The notes under the pieces: generated by a model
Told to the model about the DNA's origin: nothing
Database searches by the model: none
The model's input: the letters and a program-made list of their open reading frames with translations, nothing else
Assembly: GCF_014636095.1 (NCBI RefSeq)
Contig: NZ_BMDV01000002.1
Location: forward strand, 62,001 to 126,000
Direction: 5' to 3'
DNA: 64,000 nt
DNA from: Acinetobacter modestus
GTDB lineage: Bacteria; Pseudomonadota; Gammaproteobacteria; Pseudomonadales; Moraxellaceae
Made by a program: the position numbers and the translations under genes
In this document: positions 42,859-52,083 of the stretch, in pieces
Numbering within the stretch: position 1 is the first letter of the stretch
Layout: every line of letters starts with the position of its first letter

Positions 42859-43368
42859 ATGAAAAATAAATATCCTTTTCCTGTAATGACAGTGCATTGG
42901 TTAACGTTTCTTCTTGTCGTACTTGCTTATATCACTGGTGGAGATCCAACAGTGCATCTAAAAAGTGGGGAACTGCATGTTTTTGCTGGAGTCTCTGTAT
43001 TTCTGTTATTTTTTATCAGAATTATAATGATTTCTATTTATAAAAAAGATCTCCCACACAATAAGCCTATGAGTAAATATCAGAAAATTTTATTTTTAAT
43101 GGTGAAACATACACTTTATTCATTGTTATTTTTAATTCCTGTATTGGGTTGGTTTACTTTATCTGGATTAACCGAAAGTTATCAGTTGTTTGGAGTGAAT
43201 TTACCTTTAATAAGTAATTCATGGGACGTAGAAATAATTGGTGAAACTCATGAATTTCTTGGAAATTTTTTCATGGTACTTATAGGTTTACATGCATTAG
43301 CTGCCTTAATTCATCATTATGTATTTAAAGATAATGTTTTGAAAAGTATGCTTTATTTTAAAAAATGA
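42859..43368 (+). CDS. Cytochrome b561 family protein
   Basis: The 169-residue membrane protein has four hydrophobic segments and paired His residues suited to two b-type hemes (M-T-V-H-W-L, E-L-H-V-F-A, H-E-F-L-G-N, G-L-H-A-L-A). Family members pass electrons between quinol and periplasmic partners, or oxidise superoxide. It starts after GGGGTGGT. It is 19 bp from the cation efflux gene, so the two may be cotranscribed. Confidence 0.87.
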   Translation: MKNKYPFPVMTVHWLTFLLVVLAYITGGDPTVHLKSGELHVFAGVSVFLLFFIRIIMISIYKKDLPHNKPMSKYQKILFLMVKHTLYSLLFLIPVLGWFTLSGLTESYQLFGVNLPLISNSWDVEIIGETHEFLGNFFMVLIGLHALAALIHHYVFKDNVLKSMLYFKK

Positions 43369-43387
43369 ACCAAGAGCTTAAAAGATT

Positions 43388-44272
43388 ATGATTGAATCAA
43401 ATATTGATCTTGGGTCGAGAGCAAAAGCTGCTTCCAAATCAACGTGGATAAGTGTTGTTGTTAATATCTTTTTGTCGATTGGACAGATATTGATTGGTAT
43501 TTTTTCAAAATCACAAGGTCTAGTTGCAGATGGAATTCATACTTTAAGTGATTTAGTTGCGGATTTTATTGTATTGATAGCGAACCGTCATAGCCAAAAA
43601 GCACCTGACGATGCACATCCATATGGTTATCTTCGTTTTGAAAATGCAGCATCTTTTATACTTGGTCTGATCTTATTCATTGTTGGTATCGGCATGTTAT
43701 GGACAGCTACGCATAAGATCCTTCATCCCGAACAAATTCTTAAAGTACATAGTGTGGCGCTTTGGGTAGCGATAACAGCCTTGATCTGTAAAGAACTTTT
43801 GTTCCGTTATATGCTCGCTATTGCCAAAAAAGTAAAATCAAGTTTATTGATTGCAAATGCTTGGCATGCACGTTCAGATGCAGCATCTTCTTTTGTTGTT
43901 GCCTTAGGGATTTTAGGTAATCTCGCAGGATATCCAATTCTTGATCCAATCGCAGCCTTAATTGTCGGGTTAATGATTGCCAAAATGGGGTTTGAGTTTA
44001 GCTGGACGGGTTTACATGATTTGATGGACAAGTCGGCGAACGAAGATGAAATAGCCGCGATCAAAGCAACTTTGTTGAAGAAAGACGGGATACTAGGTCT
44101 GCATCAACTGAGAACACGTAAAATGGGTGACATGATTATTGTCGATGTTCATTTGGAAGTCAGTGGCGAACAAAGTGTCAAAGAAGGGCACAGAATTGCA
44201 GTAGAGGCGAGAAATGAAGTCCTTAAAAATCATAATGTCATTGATGTTGTCACTCATATTGATCCAATATAG
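43388..44272 (+). CDS. Cation diffusion facilitator family transporter
   Basis: The 294-residue inner-membrane metal/proton antiporter has six membrane helices. The binding motif L-V-A-D-G-I-H-T-L-S-D (helix 2) and A-R-S-D-A-A-S-S (helix 5) supply His/Asp ligands. A cytoplasmic domain from about residue 215 has H-L-E-V-S-G and H-I-D-P. The family exports Zn, Fe, Co, Mn or Cd; the sequence does not fix the metal. Confidence 0.92.
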   Translation: MIESNIDLGSRAKAASKSTWISVVVNIFLSIGQILIGIFSKSQGLVADGIHTLSDLVADFIVLIANRHSQKAPDDAHPYGYLRFENAASFILGLILFIVGIGMLWTATHKILHPEQILKVHSVALWVAITALICKELLFRYMLAIAKKVKSSLLIANAWHARSDAASSFVVALGILGNLAGYPILDPIAALIVGLMIAKMGFEFSWTGLHDLMDKSANEDEIAAIKATLLKKDGILGLHQLRTRKMGDMIIVDVHLEVSGEQSVKEGHRIAVEARNEVLKNHNVIDVVTHIDPI

Positions 44273-44291
44273 TGAGGCATTCAAAATGCAA

Positions 44292-44324
44292 AGGCATCTA
44301 GAATAAATTATATTCAAGATGCCT
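44292..44324. terminator. Inverted repeat between convergent genes
   Basis: AGGCATCT / AGATGCCT with an inner GAATA / TATTC stem lies between the efflux gene and dsbD. T-tracts are weak, so termination is plausible only. Confidence 0.55.
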
Positions 44325-44337
44325 CGATTTGGATGAT

Positions 44338-46245
44338 TTATTTAAGATGTGCAATCAGTTTATCAGCTTCTATTTCCCCTTGAACGCGTAAACTTTTTAA
44401 TTCATTGCTATTATTGTCGATAAAAATGAGTGCAGGTGGGCCATACAAATGCATGGCTTGTAGCCATTCTTTTTGTACTTGACTGCTTTCGCTCATATCA
44501 AAACGAATTCTTTTATATTTCGAAAATGCTTCAATCACACGGCTATCGCGAAACGTTGAACGTTCCATAACTTGGCAAGCAGCACACCAATCAGCAGATA
44601 CATCGATTACAACAGTCTGTTTATTTTGTTTGGCTTGATCTAATAAGGCTTGTAAAGCTTGCGGTTGACTCACTGTTTCAAAGACTACATTCGCTGGTTT
44701 AGTGGTATCGGGTGATACTGCCGTATGGCTTAAAGCAGCAAGTGGGTGTATAGGATCATCTTGGCCTGTTGCAGCACCGATCCATAAAAATAGCGCCAAT
44801 ACGCTAAGCCCAAGACCAAATGCTTTGACTAAGCGATCTTTATGGTTTTTTGCTTGTTCAAAAGCACCTAACCAAACCCCATAGCCTCCAAGTAAGGCAC
44901 CCCACATCCATAGCGTTACACTTCCTGTCCAAACGCGAGATAGTAACCAAATTGCGACAGCGATTAATCCAACACCAAAAATACTCTTGATTTGCTCCAT
45001 CCAGCTTCCAGAGCGTGGTAATAATTTAGCACTTGTGGTGCCTAGGATAATTAATGGAATTCCCATACCTAGTCCTAAACTAAATAATGCCATTCCACCA
45101 AGTAAAGCATCACCAGTGGCACTGATATAGACCAATACACCCGCTAAAGGCGCAGAAACACAGGGTGAAACAACAAGTGCTGAAAGTGCACCCATCAGTG
45201 CAACCGAACCAATGCGCCCACCTTTTTGTTGTTGAGAAAATCGATCTAATTTGTTTTGAACAAAATGTGGCAATTGTAGGGTGTATACACCAAACATACC
45301 AAAAGCCAAAACAATAAACAAAATAGCAAAGCTGATAAGTACCGCTGGTGATTGTAGCCATAGTTGAAGATTTGCTTTCGCACCGAAATACCCCATGAGT
45401 GTTCCCATGATGGCATAACACACCGCCATACCCAGTACATAAGCAAGGGACAGTTTAAAACCTCTCCATCCTGTTAATCGCTCACTTTTTTCACCTGCAA
45501 TCAAACCTGAAAGAATCGGCATCATGGGAAATACACAAGGTGTAAATGCCAGACCTGCACCTAAGACTAAAAGTGTTAATAAAATAAGTGGCACACTCGC
45601 ATGATTTAAAAATGCAGCAAGACTAGAGGCGTTATTCAGATCGAAATTTTCATCTTTATTTTTTACAGGACTTATGGTTTCTAGTGTGGTGTTGGGCTTT
45701 TTAATACTAGTTGCAGAAACCAATTTTAATCCTTTGGGATGAATGGTGAGTACTTCATCTACAGGTGGAAAGCATAAGCCACTATCAGCACAACCTTGGT
45801 AACGCAATTTGATTTGGACTGTTTCTGGTTGGCCACTACCTAAATGCGTAATACCAACTTTCATTGTTGCAGCATCATGAAATACAGCCACACGTCCAAA
45901 ATTAGGATCTTGTTTCCATACCATATGACCAGCAAGTTCGCTTGTATCTATCGTCACATCTTTTGGTGTGAAGACTTCTACATGAATTCGATCTCGATAC
46001 AAACTGTAATTGGGTGCAATCGTCCATTTCAAATTTAGTGCAGCTTGATTTTGATCTGGTTGTACTTTTAATGAAAATGCTTGTTCTACAGGCAAAAAGC
46101 TATCTTGAGTTGTATCCACAACTTTCGAGAAATCAGGTGTAGCTGCATTCACGATTTGCAGTGATAAAAAACCTAAAATTAAAACAATAAAAATATGCAG
46201 TGTAGATCTATAAACATCTTGAATCGGATTGAAGAACGGTCTCAT
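44338..46245 (-). CDS. dsbD: Thiol:disulfide interchange protein DsbD
   Basis: The 635-residue protein passes electrons from cytoplasmic thioredoxin to periplasmic thiol enzymes. It has a signal segment, a periplasmic N-terminal domain (GCADSGLCFPPVDE with its Cys pair), an eight-helix membrane core with C-V-F-P-M-M-P and V-S-P-C-V-S-A-P, and a C-terminal thioredoxin domain with D-W-C-A-A-C. ATG at 46245 is chosen for its AGGGGA site; an ATG 21 bp upstream is possible. It is divergent from a TlpA-type gene, which it probably reduces. Confidence 0.94.
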   Translation of the reverse strand: MRPFFNPIQDVYRSTLHIFIVLILGFLSLQIVNAATPDFSKVVDTTQDSFLPVEQAFSLKVQPDQNQAALNLKWTIAPNYSLYRDRIHVEVFTPKDVTIDTSELAGHMVWKQDPNFGRVAVFHDAATMKVGITHLGSGQPETVQIKLRYQGCADSGLCFPPVDEVLTIHPKGLKLVSATSIKKPNTTLETISPVKNKDENFDLNNASSLAAFLNHASVPLILLTLLVLGAGLAFTPCVFPMMPILSGLIAGEKSERLTGWRGFKLSLAYVLGMAVCYAIMGTLMGYFGAKANLQLWLQSPAVLISFAILFIVLAFGMFGVYTLQLPHFVQNKLDRFSQQQKGGRIGSVALMGALSALVVSPCVSAPLAGVLVYISATGDALLGGMALFSLGLGMGIPLIILGTTSAKLLPRSGSWMEQIKSIFGVGLIAVAIWLLSRVWTGSVTLWMWGALLGGYGVWLGAFEQAKNHKDRLVKAFGLGLSVLALFLWIGAATGQDDPIHPLAALSHTAVSPDTTKPANVVFETVSQPQALQALLDQAKQNKQTVVIDVSADWCAACQVMERSTFRDSRVIEAFSKYKRIRFDMSESSQVQKEWLQAMHLYGPPALIFIDNNSNELKSLRVQGEIEADKLIAHLK

Positions 46246-46413
46246 CCAGACATCCCCTAATTTCATTTATACGGACGTACATTTTTTGCTGGATGAAGCG
46301 TACTGAAGTTAATCACAACTTGCCTTAACACTTGCTTAAGCGATTGCTGGATTGTCTTAAGCAAGTGTTAATGTTTGACCGATTGCATTTCATTAGTCTA
46401 TGAGCTGAGGAAA

Positions 46414-46962
46414 ATGTGGAGTCAGTCGATGGCTTGGGAAAAACAAACGTTAGCAAAAATAAAATGGCGAATTGCAGTTTTAGCATTACTGAGTTGTGGT
46501 GGTGCTCTGAGCGTCAGCACAATTCAGGCAGCAGAACCATCAGCAGTTTCTGCGAACAATAAAATGTTGCCAGCGAGCGATATTAATTGGTCGAAATATG
46601 CAGGGAAAGTGGTTGTGATTGACTTCTGGGCCAGTTGGTGTGGCCCTTGTCGAGAATCTTTTCCGTGGATGAAACAAATGCAAGCCAAGTACGGAAAAGA
46701 TGGATTGGTCTTCGTAGGAATCAATGTAGACAAAGATCCTGCATTAGCGCTCAAGTTTATTCAGCAATATCAGCCTAATTTTGAAATTAGATCAGACCAA
46801 CAAGGAAAGTTAGCCAGCCAATTTAAGGTACCAGGAATGCCTTCCACATTCATTCTTGGGCGCGATGGTCAGCCAGCAGCAAAACATCAAGGTTTCTTCA
46901 AGGCCAAAGAAGCCGAGTATGAGGCTGAGATTGTGCGTTTACTCTCCAATAAAAATACTTAG
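46414..46962 (+). CDS. TlpA-family periplasmic thiol:disulfide oxidoreductase
   Basis: The 182-residue thioredoxin-fold protein has an N-terminal signal or anchor (residues 18-38) and the active site W-A-S-W-C-G-P-C (Cys76, Cys79), with cis-Pro in P-G-M-P-S-T. It acts in the periplasm, probably as a reductase kept reduced by the divergent DsbD. It opens an operon with DUF4266, DUF3570, ApbE and a two-component system. ATG at 46414 follows TGAGGA. Confidence 0.9.
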   Translation: MWSQSMAWEKQTLAKIKWRIAVLALLSCGGALSVSTIQAAEPSAVSANNKMLPASDINWSKYAGKVVVIDFWASWCGPCRESFPWMKQMQAKYGKDGLVFVGINVDKDPALALKFIQQYQPNFEIRSDQQGKLASQFKVPGMPSTFILGRDGQPAAKHQGFFKAKEAEYEAEIVRLLSNKNT

Positions 46963-46976
46963 AGCAGAGGTGAAAT

Positions 46977-47231
46977 TTGAAACTTAGTTTAAAGATATTA
47001 AGCAGTCTAGGCATCTTATTGCCGAGTCTGTTGTTATCAGCATGTAGTCATATGCCAACGAAGATGCAAACTTTAGGGGTTAAGCCTTGGGAGCGTGATA
47101 TTTTGGCTCGCCCAGCGATGCAATTAGATGCTGCACCATTAGATGCAGCTTATGATGAACATATTTATTTTAGTAAAGAAGCAGCCAGTGGCGGTCGTGG
47201 TTTTGGTGGTGGAGGTTGCGGATGCAATTAA
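46977..47231 (+). CDS. DUF4266 lipoprotein with Cys-Gly-Cys tail
   Basis: The 84-residue small lipoprotein has lipobox L-S-A-C (Ser at +2), the family core V-K-P-W-E-R-D-I-L-A-R-P-A-M, and a Gly-rich end G-F-G-G-G-G-C-G-C-N. A TTG start at 46977 with AGAGG at good spacing is used. The function is unknown. The two terminal cysteines and the TlpA gene next to it suggest a redox or metal-binding role, or a modified tail. Confidence 0.85.
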   Translation: MKLSLKILSSLGILLPSLLLSACSHMPTKMQTLGVKPWERDILARPAMQLDAAPLDAAYDEHIYFSKEAASGGRGFGGGGCGCN

Positions 47232-48601
47232 CAAAAAAATCAGCACGCCACATTGCGCTTGCTTTGACTCAGGCTTCAACAGTTTTATTAAGTAGTCACG
47301 TTGCACATGCTGAAACGACTGCAACTTCTAACAAAGAAAGCACAACTTCACCTTTTAGTTTATCTAAAATCGTAGAGCCGGGTTGGAAAGTTGATACTGC
47401 GGTGTTGATGTATAAAGAGGCGGATAGTCGTGTTCAAGCGATCGAACCGAGTGTTCGTTTTGAAAAAGACTTTGGCGACCAACATATCTTATCTGGAAAA
47501 GTGGTTGTTGATTCACTCACAGGTGCTTCACCGAACGGTGCGACATCAGCCAATGTGCCACAAACTTTTACAGGCCCATCAGGTAATGCTGCGAAACCAA
47601 CGCCAGCAAACCAATTACCCTTAGATGATGAATTTCACGATACCCGTGTTGCAGCATCCGCAAATTGGCAACAACCGATTGCACCAGATATGAAGCTGAA
47701 TGTGGGTGGAAATGTCTCAAATGAATACGATTTTAGATCAATCGGAGCAAATGCGAGCATTGCGAAAGACTTTAATGACAAAAATACCACTGTGTCATTG
47801 GGTGGCGCATTTGAGTATGACAGTATTGATGCGGTTGGTGGTGCACCTGTACCTCTAACTCCACAATTGGATGGACAGAAACAACAAGGTACAAAGAGCA
47901 AGAATGTTTCTGATGTTTTACTTGGTTTAACGCAAGTAATTGATCGTCACTCATTGGTACAACTCAACTATTCATTATCGATGAGTAATGGGTACCAAAA
48001 CGACCCATATAAAATTTTGACGCTAGTCGATGCTAATGGCAATTTAATTGCTGATCAGGACTTTGCGGCAGGCAATAATTTCTACTTATTTGAAAATCGT
48101 CCAGAGAAAAGAACACGTCATAGCTTCTTTGGTGAATATAAATATGGGTTTGATCGTGGTGATGTTGCCGATGTCTCATATCGTTTTACCACAGATGACT
48201 GGGGCGTTAAATCACACACATTTGATGCAAAATATCGTTATGCGGTTAACGAGAAATATTTTGTAGAACCTCATGTTCGTTACTATACCCAAACAACTGC
48301 TGATTTCTATCATAGCTACTTAAAAGTGGGGGATGGTATCGAATTAGATGCTCAAGGTGAACCTGTTCCGACCGTACAGTATGCATCAGCGGATAGCCGC
48401 TTGGGTGCGTTTGATGCAACGACCTACGGCGTTAAGTTTGGGATGAATCTTGCGAATGACCGTGAGCTGAGTTTCCGTGTCGAACAATATGATCAGAAAG
48501 CCAAAGACCTAAAACCGATTGGTGGAAATTTAGCAGGACAAATTTTGCAACCAGATTTATCGGCAACCTTTGTTCAACTTGGTTATAGTTTTAAATGGTA
48601 A
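47222..48601 (+). CDS. DUF3570 outer membrane beta-barrel protein
   Basis: The 459-residue protein has a signal peptide (cut after about Ala30), alternating hydrophobic beta strands and a C-terminal aromatic end (Q-L-G-Y-S-F-K-W), so it is probably an outer membrane barrel. DUF3570 and DUF4266 genes are regular neighbours with ApbE and thioredoxin genes in many proteobacteria. Its start overlaps the DUF4266 gene by 10 bp. The role is unknown. Confidence 0.87.
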   Translation: MQLTKKSARHIALALTQASTVLLSSHVAHAETTATSNKESTTSPFSLSKIVEPGWKVDTAVLMYKEADSRVQAIEPSVRFEKDFGDQHILSGKVVVDSLTGASPNGATSANVPQTFTGPSGNAAKPTPANQLPLDDEFHDTRVAASANWQQPIAPDMKLNVGGNVSNEYDFRSIGANASIAKDFNDKNTTVSLGGAFEYDSIDAVGGAPVPLTPQLDGQKQQGTKSKNVSDVLLGLTQVIDRHSLVQLNYSLSMSNGYQNDPYKILTLVDANGNLIADQDFAAGNNFYLFENRPEKRTRHSFFGEYKYGFDRGDVADVSYRFTTDDWGVKSHTFDAKYRYAVNEKYFVEPHVRYYTQTTADFYHSYLKVGDGIELDAQGEPVPTVQYASADSRLGAFDATTYGVKFGMNLANDRELSFRVEQYDQKAKDLKPIGGNLAGQILQPDLSATFVQLGYSFKW

Positions 48602-48621
48602 TAATTTAATCTAAGCTGTTA

Positions 48622-48649
48622 AAACCTATTACTTTCGAGTGGTAGGTTT
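48622..48649 (+). terminator. Hairpin between DUF3570 and apbE genes
   Basis: AAACCTATTACT / AGTGGTAGGTTT closes on a TTCG loop with G-T pairs. The T-tract is poor, so partial termination or RNA stabilisation is likely. Confidence 0.5.
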
Positions 48650-48682
48650 CATAATTTATACTGATTTAAACTAAGCCTGAGT

Positions 48683-49588
48683 ATGATGTCTCATAGATTA
48701 GAATTAATACAAGAAAATGACGCGCTTCATCAAATTCGCTTTACTGCGATGGCAAGCCCTTGCCAAATTTTATTAGATCATACTGATTGGACGAGCGCAG
48801 CACATATTGCACAAGCTGTTTATGCAGAATGTTTACGCATTGAACAGAAATATAGCCGTTATCGTAATGATAGTTTTTTAGCTGCTTTGCATCGCAATAC
48901 CGATTGTTGGTTTGATGTGGATGACGAAACAGCAAAATTATTTGATTTTTCTGAAATTTTATATCAATTGTCCGAAAAAAAATTTGATATTACCTCTGGT
49001 GTACTTGGAAAAATTTGGCATTTTGATGGTTCAGAGCAAGTTCCAACTATTGAGCAAATCAATCAGCTTTTGCCTCATATTGGTTGGGACAAAGTAAAAT
49101 GGAAGCAATCTCAGAAAAAAATTTATTTACCTCAAGGAATGTCACTCGATTTTGGTGGAATTGGTAAAGAATACGCAGTGGATCGTTGTGCCGAAATCAT
49201 TGAGCAATTAAGTCAGCAAGCTTATTTAGTCAATTTTGGTGGGGATCTCAGAGCGAGAGGGCCAAGAAAATCAGGTTTGGCATGGCGAATCGGTTTAGAA
49301 ACACCTGAGCAAAACAATCAAGCTCAAGCCTATTTTGATTTAAATACAGGGGCTATGGCGACCAGTGGTGATAGCAAAAAGTATTTGTTCAAAGATGGTG
49401 TTCGTTATAGCCATATTTTAAATCCATTAACAGGGGCCTCTGTAAAAGATGCACCGCGTTCAATTACCGTTTATGCTCAAACGTGTATTCAAGCTGGCAT
49501 GTTAGCGACCTTGGCAATGTTAGAAGGCGCAGGTGCAAAACAGTTCTTAGCAGAACAATCAGAGGGGCAAGCATGGATTATCGACTAA
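48683..49588 (+). CDS. apbE: FAD:protein FMN transferase ApbE
   Basis: The 301-residue enzyme attaches FMN from FAD to Thr or Ser of target proteins. It has the ApbE blocks S-R-Y-R-N-D-S, L-D-F-G-G-I-G-K-E-Y-A-V-D and M-A-T-S-G-D-S, then H-I-L-N-P-L-T-G. Unusually it has no visible signal peptide or lipobox, although most ApbE proteins act in the periplasm. No protein in this operon shows an obvious flavinylation motif, so its target is unknown. Confidence 0.9.
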   Translation: MMSHRLELIQENDALHQIRFTAMASPCQILLDHTDWTSAAHIAQAVYAECLRIEQKYSRYRNDSFLAALHRNTDCWFDVDDETAKLFDFSEILYQLSEKKFDITSGVLGKIWHFDGSEQVPTIEQINQLLPHIGWDKVKWKQSQKKIYLPQGMSLDFGGIGKEYAVDRCAEIIEQLSQQAYLVNFGGDLRARGPRKSGLAWRIGLETPEQNNQAQAYFDLNTGAMATSGDSKKYLFKDGVRYSHILNPLTGASVKDAPRSITVYAQTCIQAGMLATLAMLEGAGAKQFLAEQSEGQAWIID

Positions 49589-50253
49589 GTGGACAACGTA
49601 TTTTTTTAGTTGAAGATGATCTTATGCTAGGTGAGTCTTTGTCCGAAATCTTGCAAGCTCAAGGTGCAGAGGTAAATTGGCATAAGAATGCTGAACGGGT
49701 TATGAGCTGCTTGCAAACTTCAAGCTATGACTTGATGATTTTGGATATTGGTTTACCTAAAATTTCTGGTTTTGAGTTACTTGCCCAATTACGGGAAATG
49801 CAACAAGACTTGCCTGTTCTGATTTTATCGGCACGAGACATGATTCAAGACCGAGTTTTTGGTCTCGATCTTGGTGCAGATGATTATGTTTTAAAACCTT
49901 TTGACTTATCTGAATTACTGGCAAGAGTTCGTGTTTTAATTAGACGACGTTGTGGCCGTGCGCAGACCAAAATTAAAATTGGTGAGGTTTGTTTAGATCC
50001 AAGCTCACATCAAGTTTTTTATTTAAATCAGAAAATTAGCTTATCGCGTCAAGAATATCGCTTGCTGAAGTTGCTGATGGAGCATATCGGACAGGTGATC
50101 ACCCGTGATCGTTTGGAAACGGCATTATTAGATAAAGATGAATTAGAAAGTAATGCTCTAGAGGTACATATCCATCATTTACGTAAAAAGCTATTTCCTG
50201 AGTTTATTCGAACCATTCGCGGTGTTGGATATTTAGTTCAAGTAGAACTGTAA
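49573..50253 (+). CDS. OmpR-family response regulator
   Basis: The 226-residue regulator has a receiver domain (acid pocket V-E-D-D, phospho-acceptor Asp in L-M-I-L-D-I-G-L-P, Lys in V-L-K-P-F-D) and a winged-helix DNA-binding domain ending V-R-G-V-G-Y-L-V type (I-R-G-V-G-Y-L-V). It overlaps apbE by 16 bp and the kinase gene by 1 bp. ATG at 49573 follows GAGGGGC. Confidence 0.93.
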   Translation: MDYRLSGQRIFLVEDDLMLGESLSEILQAQGAEVNWHKNAERVMSCLQTSSYDLMILDIGLPKISGFELLAQLREMQQDLPVLILSARDMIQDRVFGLDLGADDYVLKPFDLSELLARVRVLIRRRCGRAQTKIKIGEVCLDPSSHQVFYLNQKISLSRQEYRLLKLLMEHIGQVITRDRLETALLDKDELESNALEVHIHHLRKKLFPEFIRTIRGVGYLVQVEL

Positions 50254-51623
50254 TGCAGAAAATATTATCGATAAAACAACAAGTTGTTAGAACAAGTTTA
50301 TATGCGCTTATTCTCGCATTAGTGTTGAGTAGTATTTTAGGCTATCTTGCGACAAAACATGAAGTAAATGAGTTGTTTGACGCAACTCTAATTGATAATA
50401 CCAGAATTATTAAGGGTTTAATTGATTCAGAACAGGCACATCAAAATTGGATAGATTTGCAAAAAAGCCTTGATGAAACATTACTTGAACATATCAGTTC
50501 AGGTGATCAACGCTTCAATGGTCATGCCTATGAAAAGAAGATTGCAATTCAGGTCTGGAGTAAAGAGGGCGATTTAGTCCTTCGTTCGGCCAGTGCCCCA
50601 AATCATGCTTTAGCACCATTAAAAGAAGGATTAACACAATTTCAAGGTGGGGAATATGATTGGATGGTTTATACCGTTTGGCTGCCTAACAAAAAGAGCT
50701 GGCTTGCTGTTGCAGAGCGATTAGATATTCGAAAGGAGCTATCAACCAATATCGAAGCTAGTCTATTACTCAGTTTGATTTTTGCACTTTTTTTAGCCTT
50801 ATGTTTATTAAAACTTCAACTTAAAAAAGCATTTGCACCGTTAGTAGAATTAGGTGAGAAAATTTCTCAACGCGATTTTAATGATTTAAGTGCGTTGCAT
50901 TTACCTCATTCGCCCGACGAATTGAAACCTGTGATAACGGAGTTAAATGATCTATTTCATCGAGTAGATTCTTCATTAGAAAGAGAAAAACGTTTTTTAG
51001 CTGATGCAGCGCACGAACTAAGAACGCCACTTACTGTGATTAAATTACAAGTTGAACAAGCACTTATTCAACCTGATGCAAGAGAAACGATTTTACAGCG
51101 TTTATCTGAAAGTGTAGAGCGTAATCAGCAAGTGGTCGAACAAATGCTTTTGTTGGCCCGTTTAGAAGCGGGGCAAATGTCTGTACATACCACAACTGTT
51201 ATTTTTTCAGCTTTAATTCGAGAGGCAATTGCTCAACTCATGCCATTGGCATTTAAGAGAAATATTGAATTTCACTTAGATGTTGAAGAGGTGACTATCA
51301 ATGGAGACTCGGCGCTTTTACTCTCGTTGCTACGTAATTTATTTGATAATGCTCTAAGGCACTCGCCAAATAATGCTGTCATTTCAGTAAAGTTATTTAA
51401 GCAAGCTCAAATGATAATTTTTGAAGTGGTTGATGCTGGAACGGGGATTGATCCAAAGTTTTTAGGTGAGGTTACCAATCGGTTTACCCAAGTTGGTGGA
51501 AGTGATGTGGGAGCTTCAGGATTAGGATTGGCAATAGTATCTAAAATTGCTCAATTACATGGTATGCGCTTAGTTTTAAATAATCATGAAACAGGCGGCC
51601 TGATCGTGCACTTACAATGGTAG
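50253..51623 (+). CDS. Sensor histidine kinase
   Basis: The 456-residue kinase has two membrane segments (about residues 13-30 and 168-188) around a periplasmic sensor, then a HisKA domain with phospho-His in A-A-H-E-L-R-T-P-L and an ATPase domain with N (L-F-D-N-A-L-R-H-S), G1 (D-A-G-T-G-I) and G2 (G-A-S-G-L-G-L-A-I) boxes. It closely resembles QseC-type kinases. It probably controls the upstream redox module. Confidence 0.93.
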   Translation: MQKILSIKQQVVRTSLYALILALVLSSILGYLATKHEVNELFDATLIDNTRIIKGLIDSEQAHQNWIDLQKSLDETLLEHISSGDQRFNGHAYEKKIAIQVWSKEGDLVLRSASAPNHALAPLKEGLTQFQGGEYDWMVYTVWLPNKKSWLAVAERLDIRKELSTNIEASLLLSLIFALFLALCLLKLQLKKAFAPLVELGEKISQRDFNDLSALHLPHSPDELKPVITELNDLFHRVDSSLEREKRFLADAAHELRTPLTVIKLQVEQALIQPDARETILQRLSESVERNQQVVEQMLLLARLEAGQMSVHTTTVIFSALIREAIAQLMPLAFKRNIEFHLDVEEVTINGDSALLLSLLRNLFDNALRHSPNNAVISVKLFKQAQMIIFEVVDAGTGIDPKFLGEVTNRFTQVGGSDVGASGLGLAIVSKIAQLHGMRLVLNNHETGGLIVHLQW

Positions 51624-51710
51624 AAAACAGAAATAAACCTGATTTTTACGATGATGTAATAATTTTTATTTCAATAAATTCATTGTTTCAAATGTATCGT
51701 TGAATAAGAA

Positions 51711-51737
51711 AAAGAAGAGAGGCGATCTCTCTTCTTT
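51711..51737. terminator. Bidirectional terminator
   Basis: AAAGAAGAGAG / CTCTCTTCTTT with a 5-base loop lies between the kinase and DUF1330 genes. The minus strand has a TTTTTCTT tail. Confidence 0.85.
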
Positions 51738-51739
51738 GA

Positions 51740-52027
51740 TCAATCTAGACTTTCAACAATACTAATCATGACTTCGGCACAATTTTCACGAGCAAGCCTT
51801 GCTTTAGTATATTCTTCAGAATCATAACAAGCTTGTGCAGTTGCCAAATCAGAGAATTCAATAATCACATGGCGTTGAAACTGCATACCTTCCATACAGA
51901 TTGATTTTCCCCCTCTAGCAAGGAATTTAGCACCATATTTTTCAAATGCTAAGGGAGCTAACGCCATATATTCTTTGTACTGTTCCATATCGTGAATGGT
52001 GACATGTGCAATCCAGTAAGCAGACAT
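51740..52027 (-). CDS. DUF1330 domain protein
   Basis: The 95-residue protein has a dimeric ferredoxin-like fold of the DUF1330 type (A-Y-W-I-A-H-V near the start, then G-A-K-F-L-A-R-G-G, and H-V-I-I-E-F-S-D near residue 60). AAGGA precedes the ATG. It is 56 bp after the GntR gene on the same strand, so it probably belongs to the catabolic cluster. Family members often occur in degradation clusters without a defined reaction. Confidence 0.85.
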   Translation of the reverse strand: MSAYWIAHVTIHDMEQYKEYMALAPLAFEKYGAKFLARGGKSICMEGMQFQRHVIIEFSDLATAQACYDSEEYTKARLARENCAEVMISIVESLD

Positions 52028-52083
52028 TTCCTTATCCTTTTATTTCTAAATTAAAAAAACCATTTTAGTTACAGATTGAGGCA

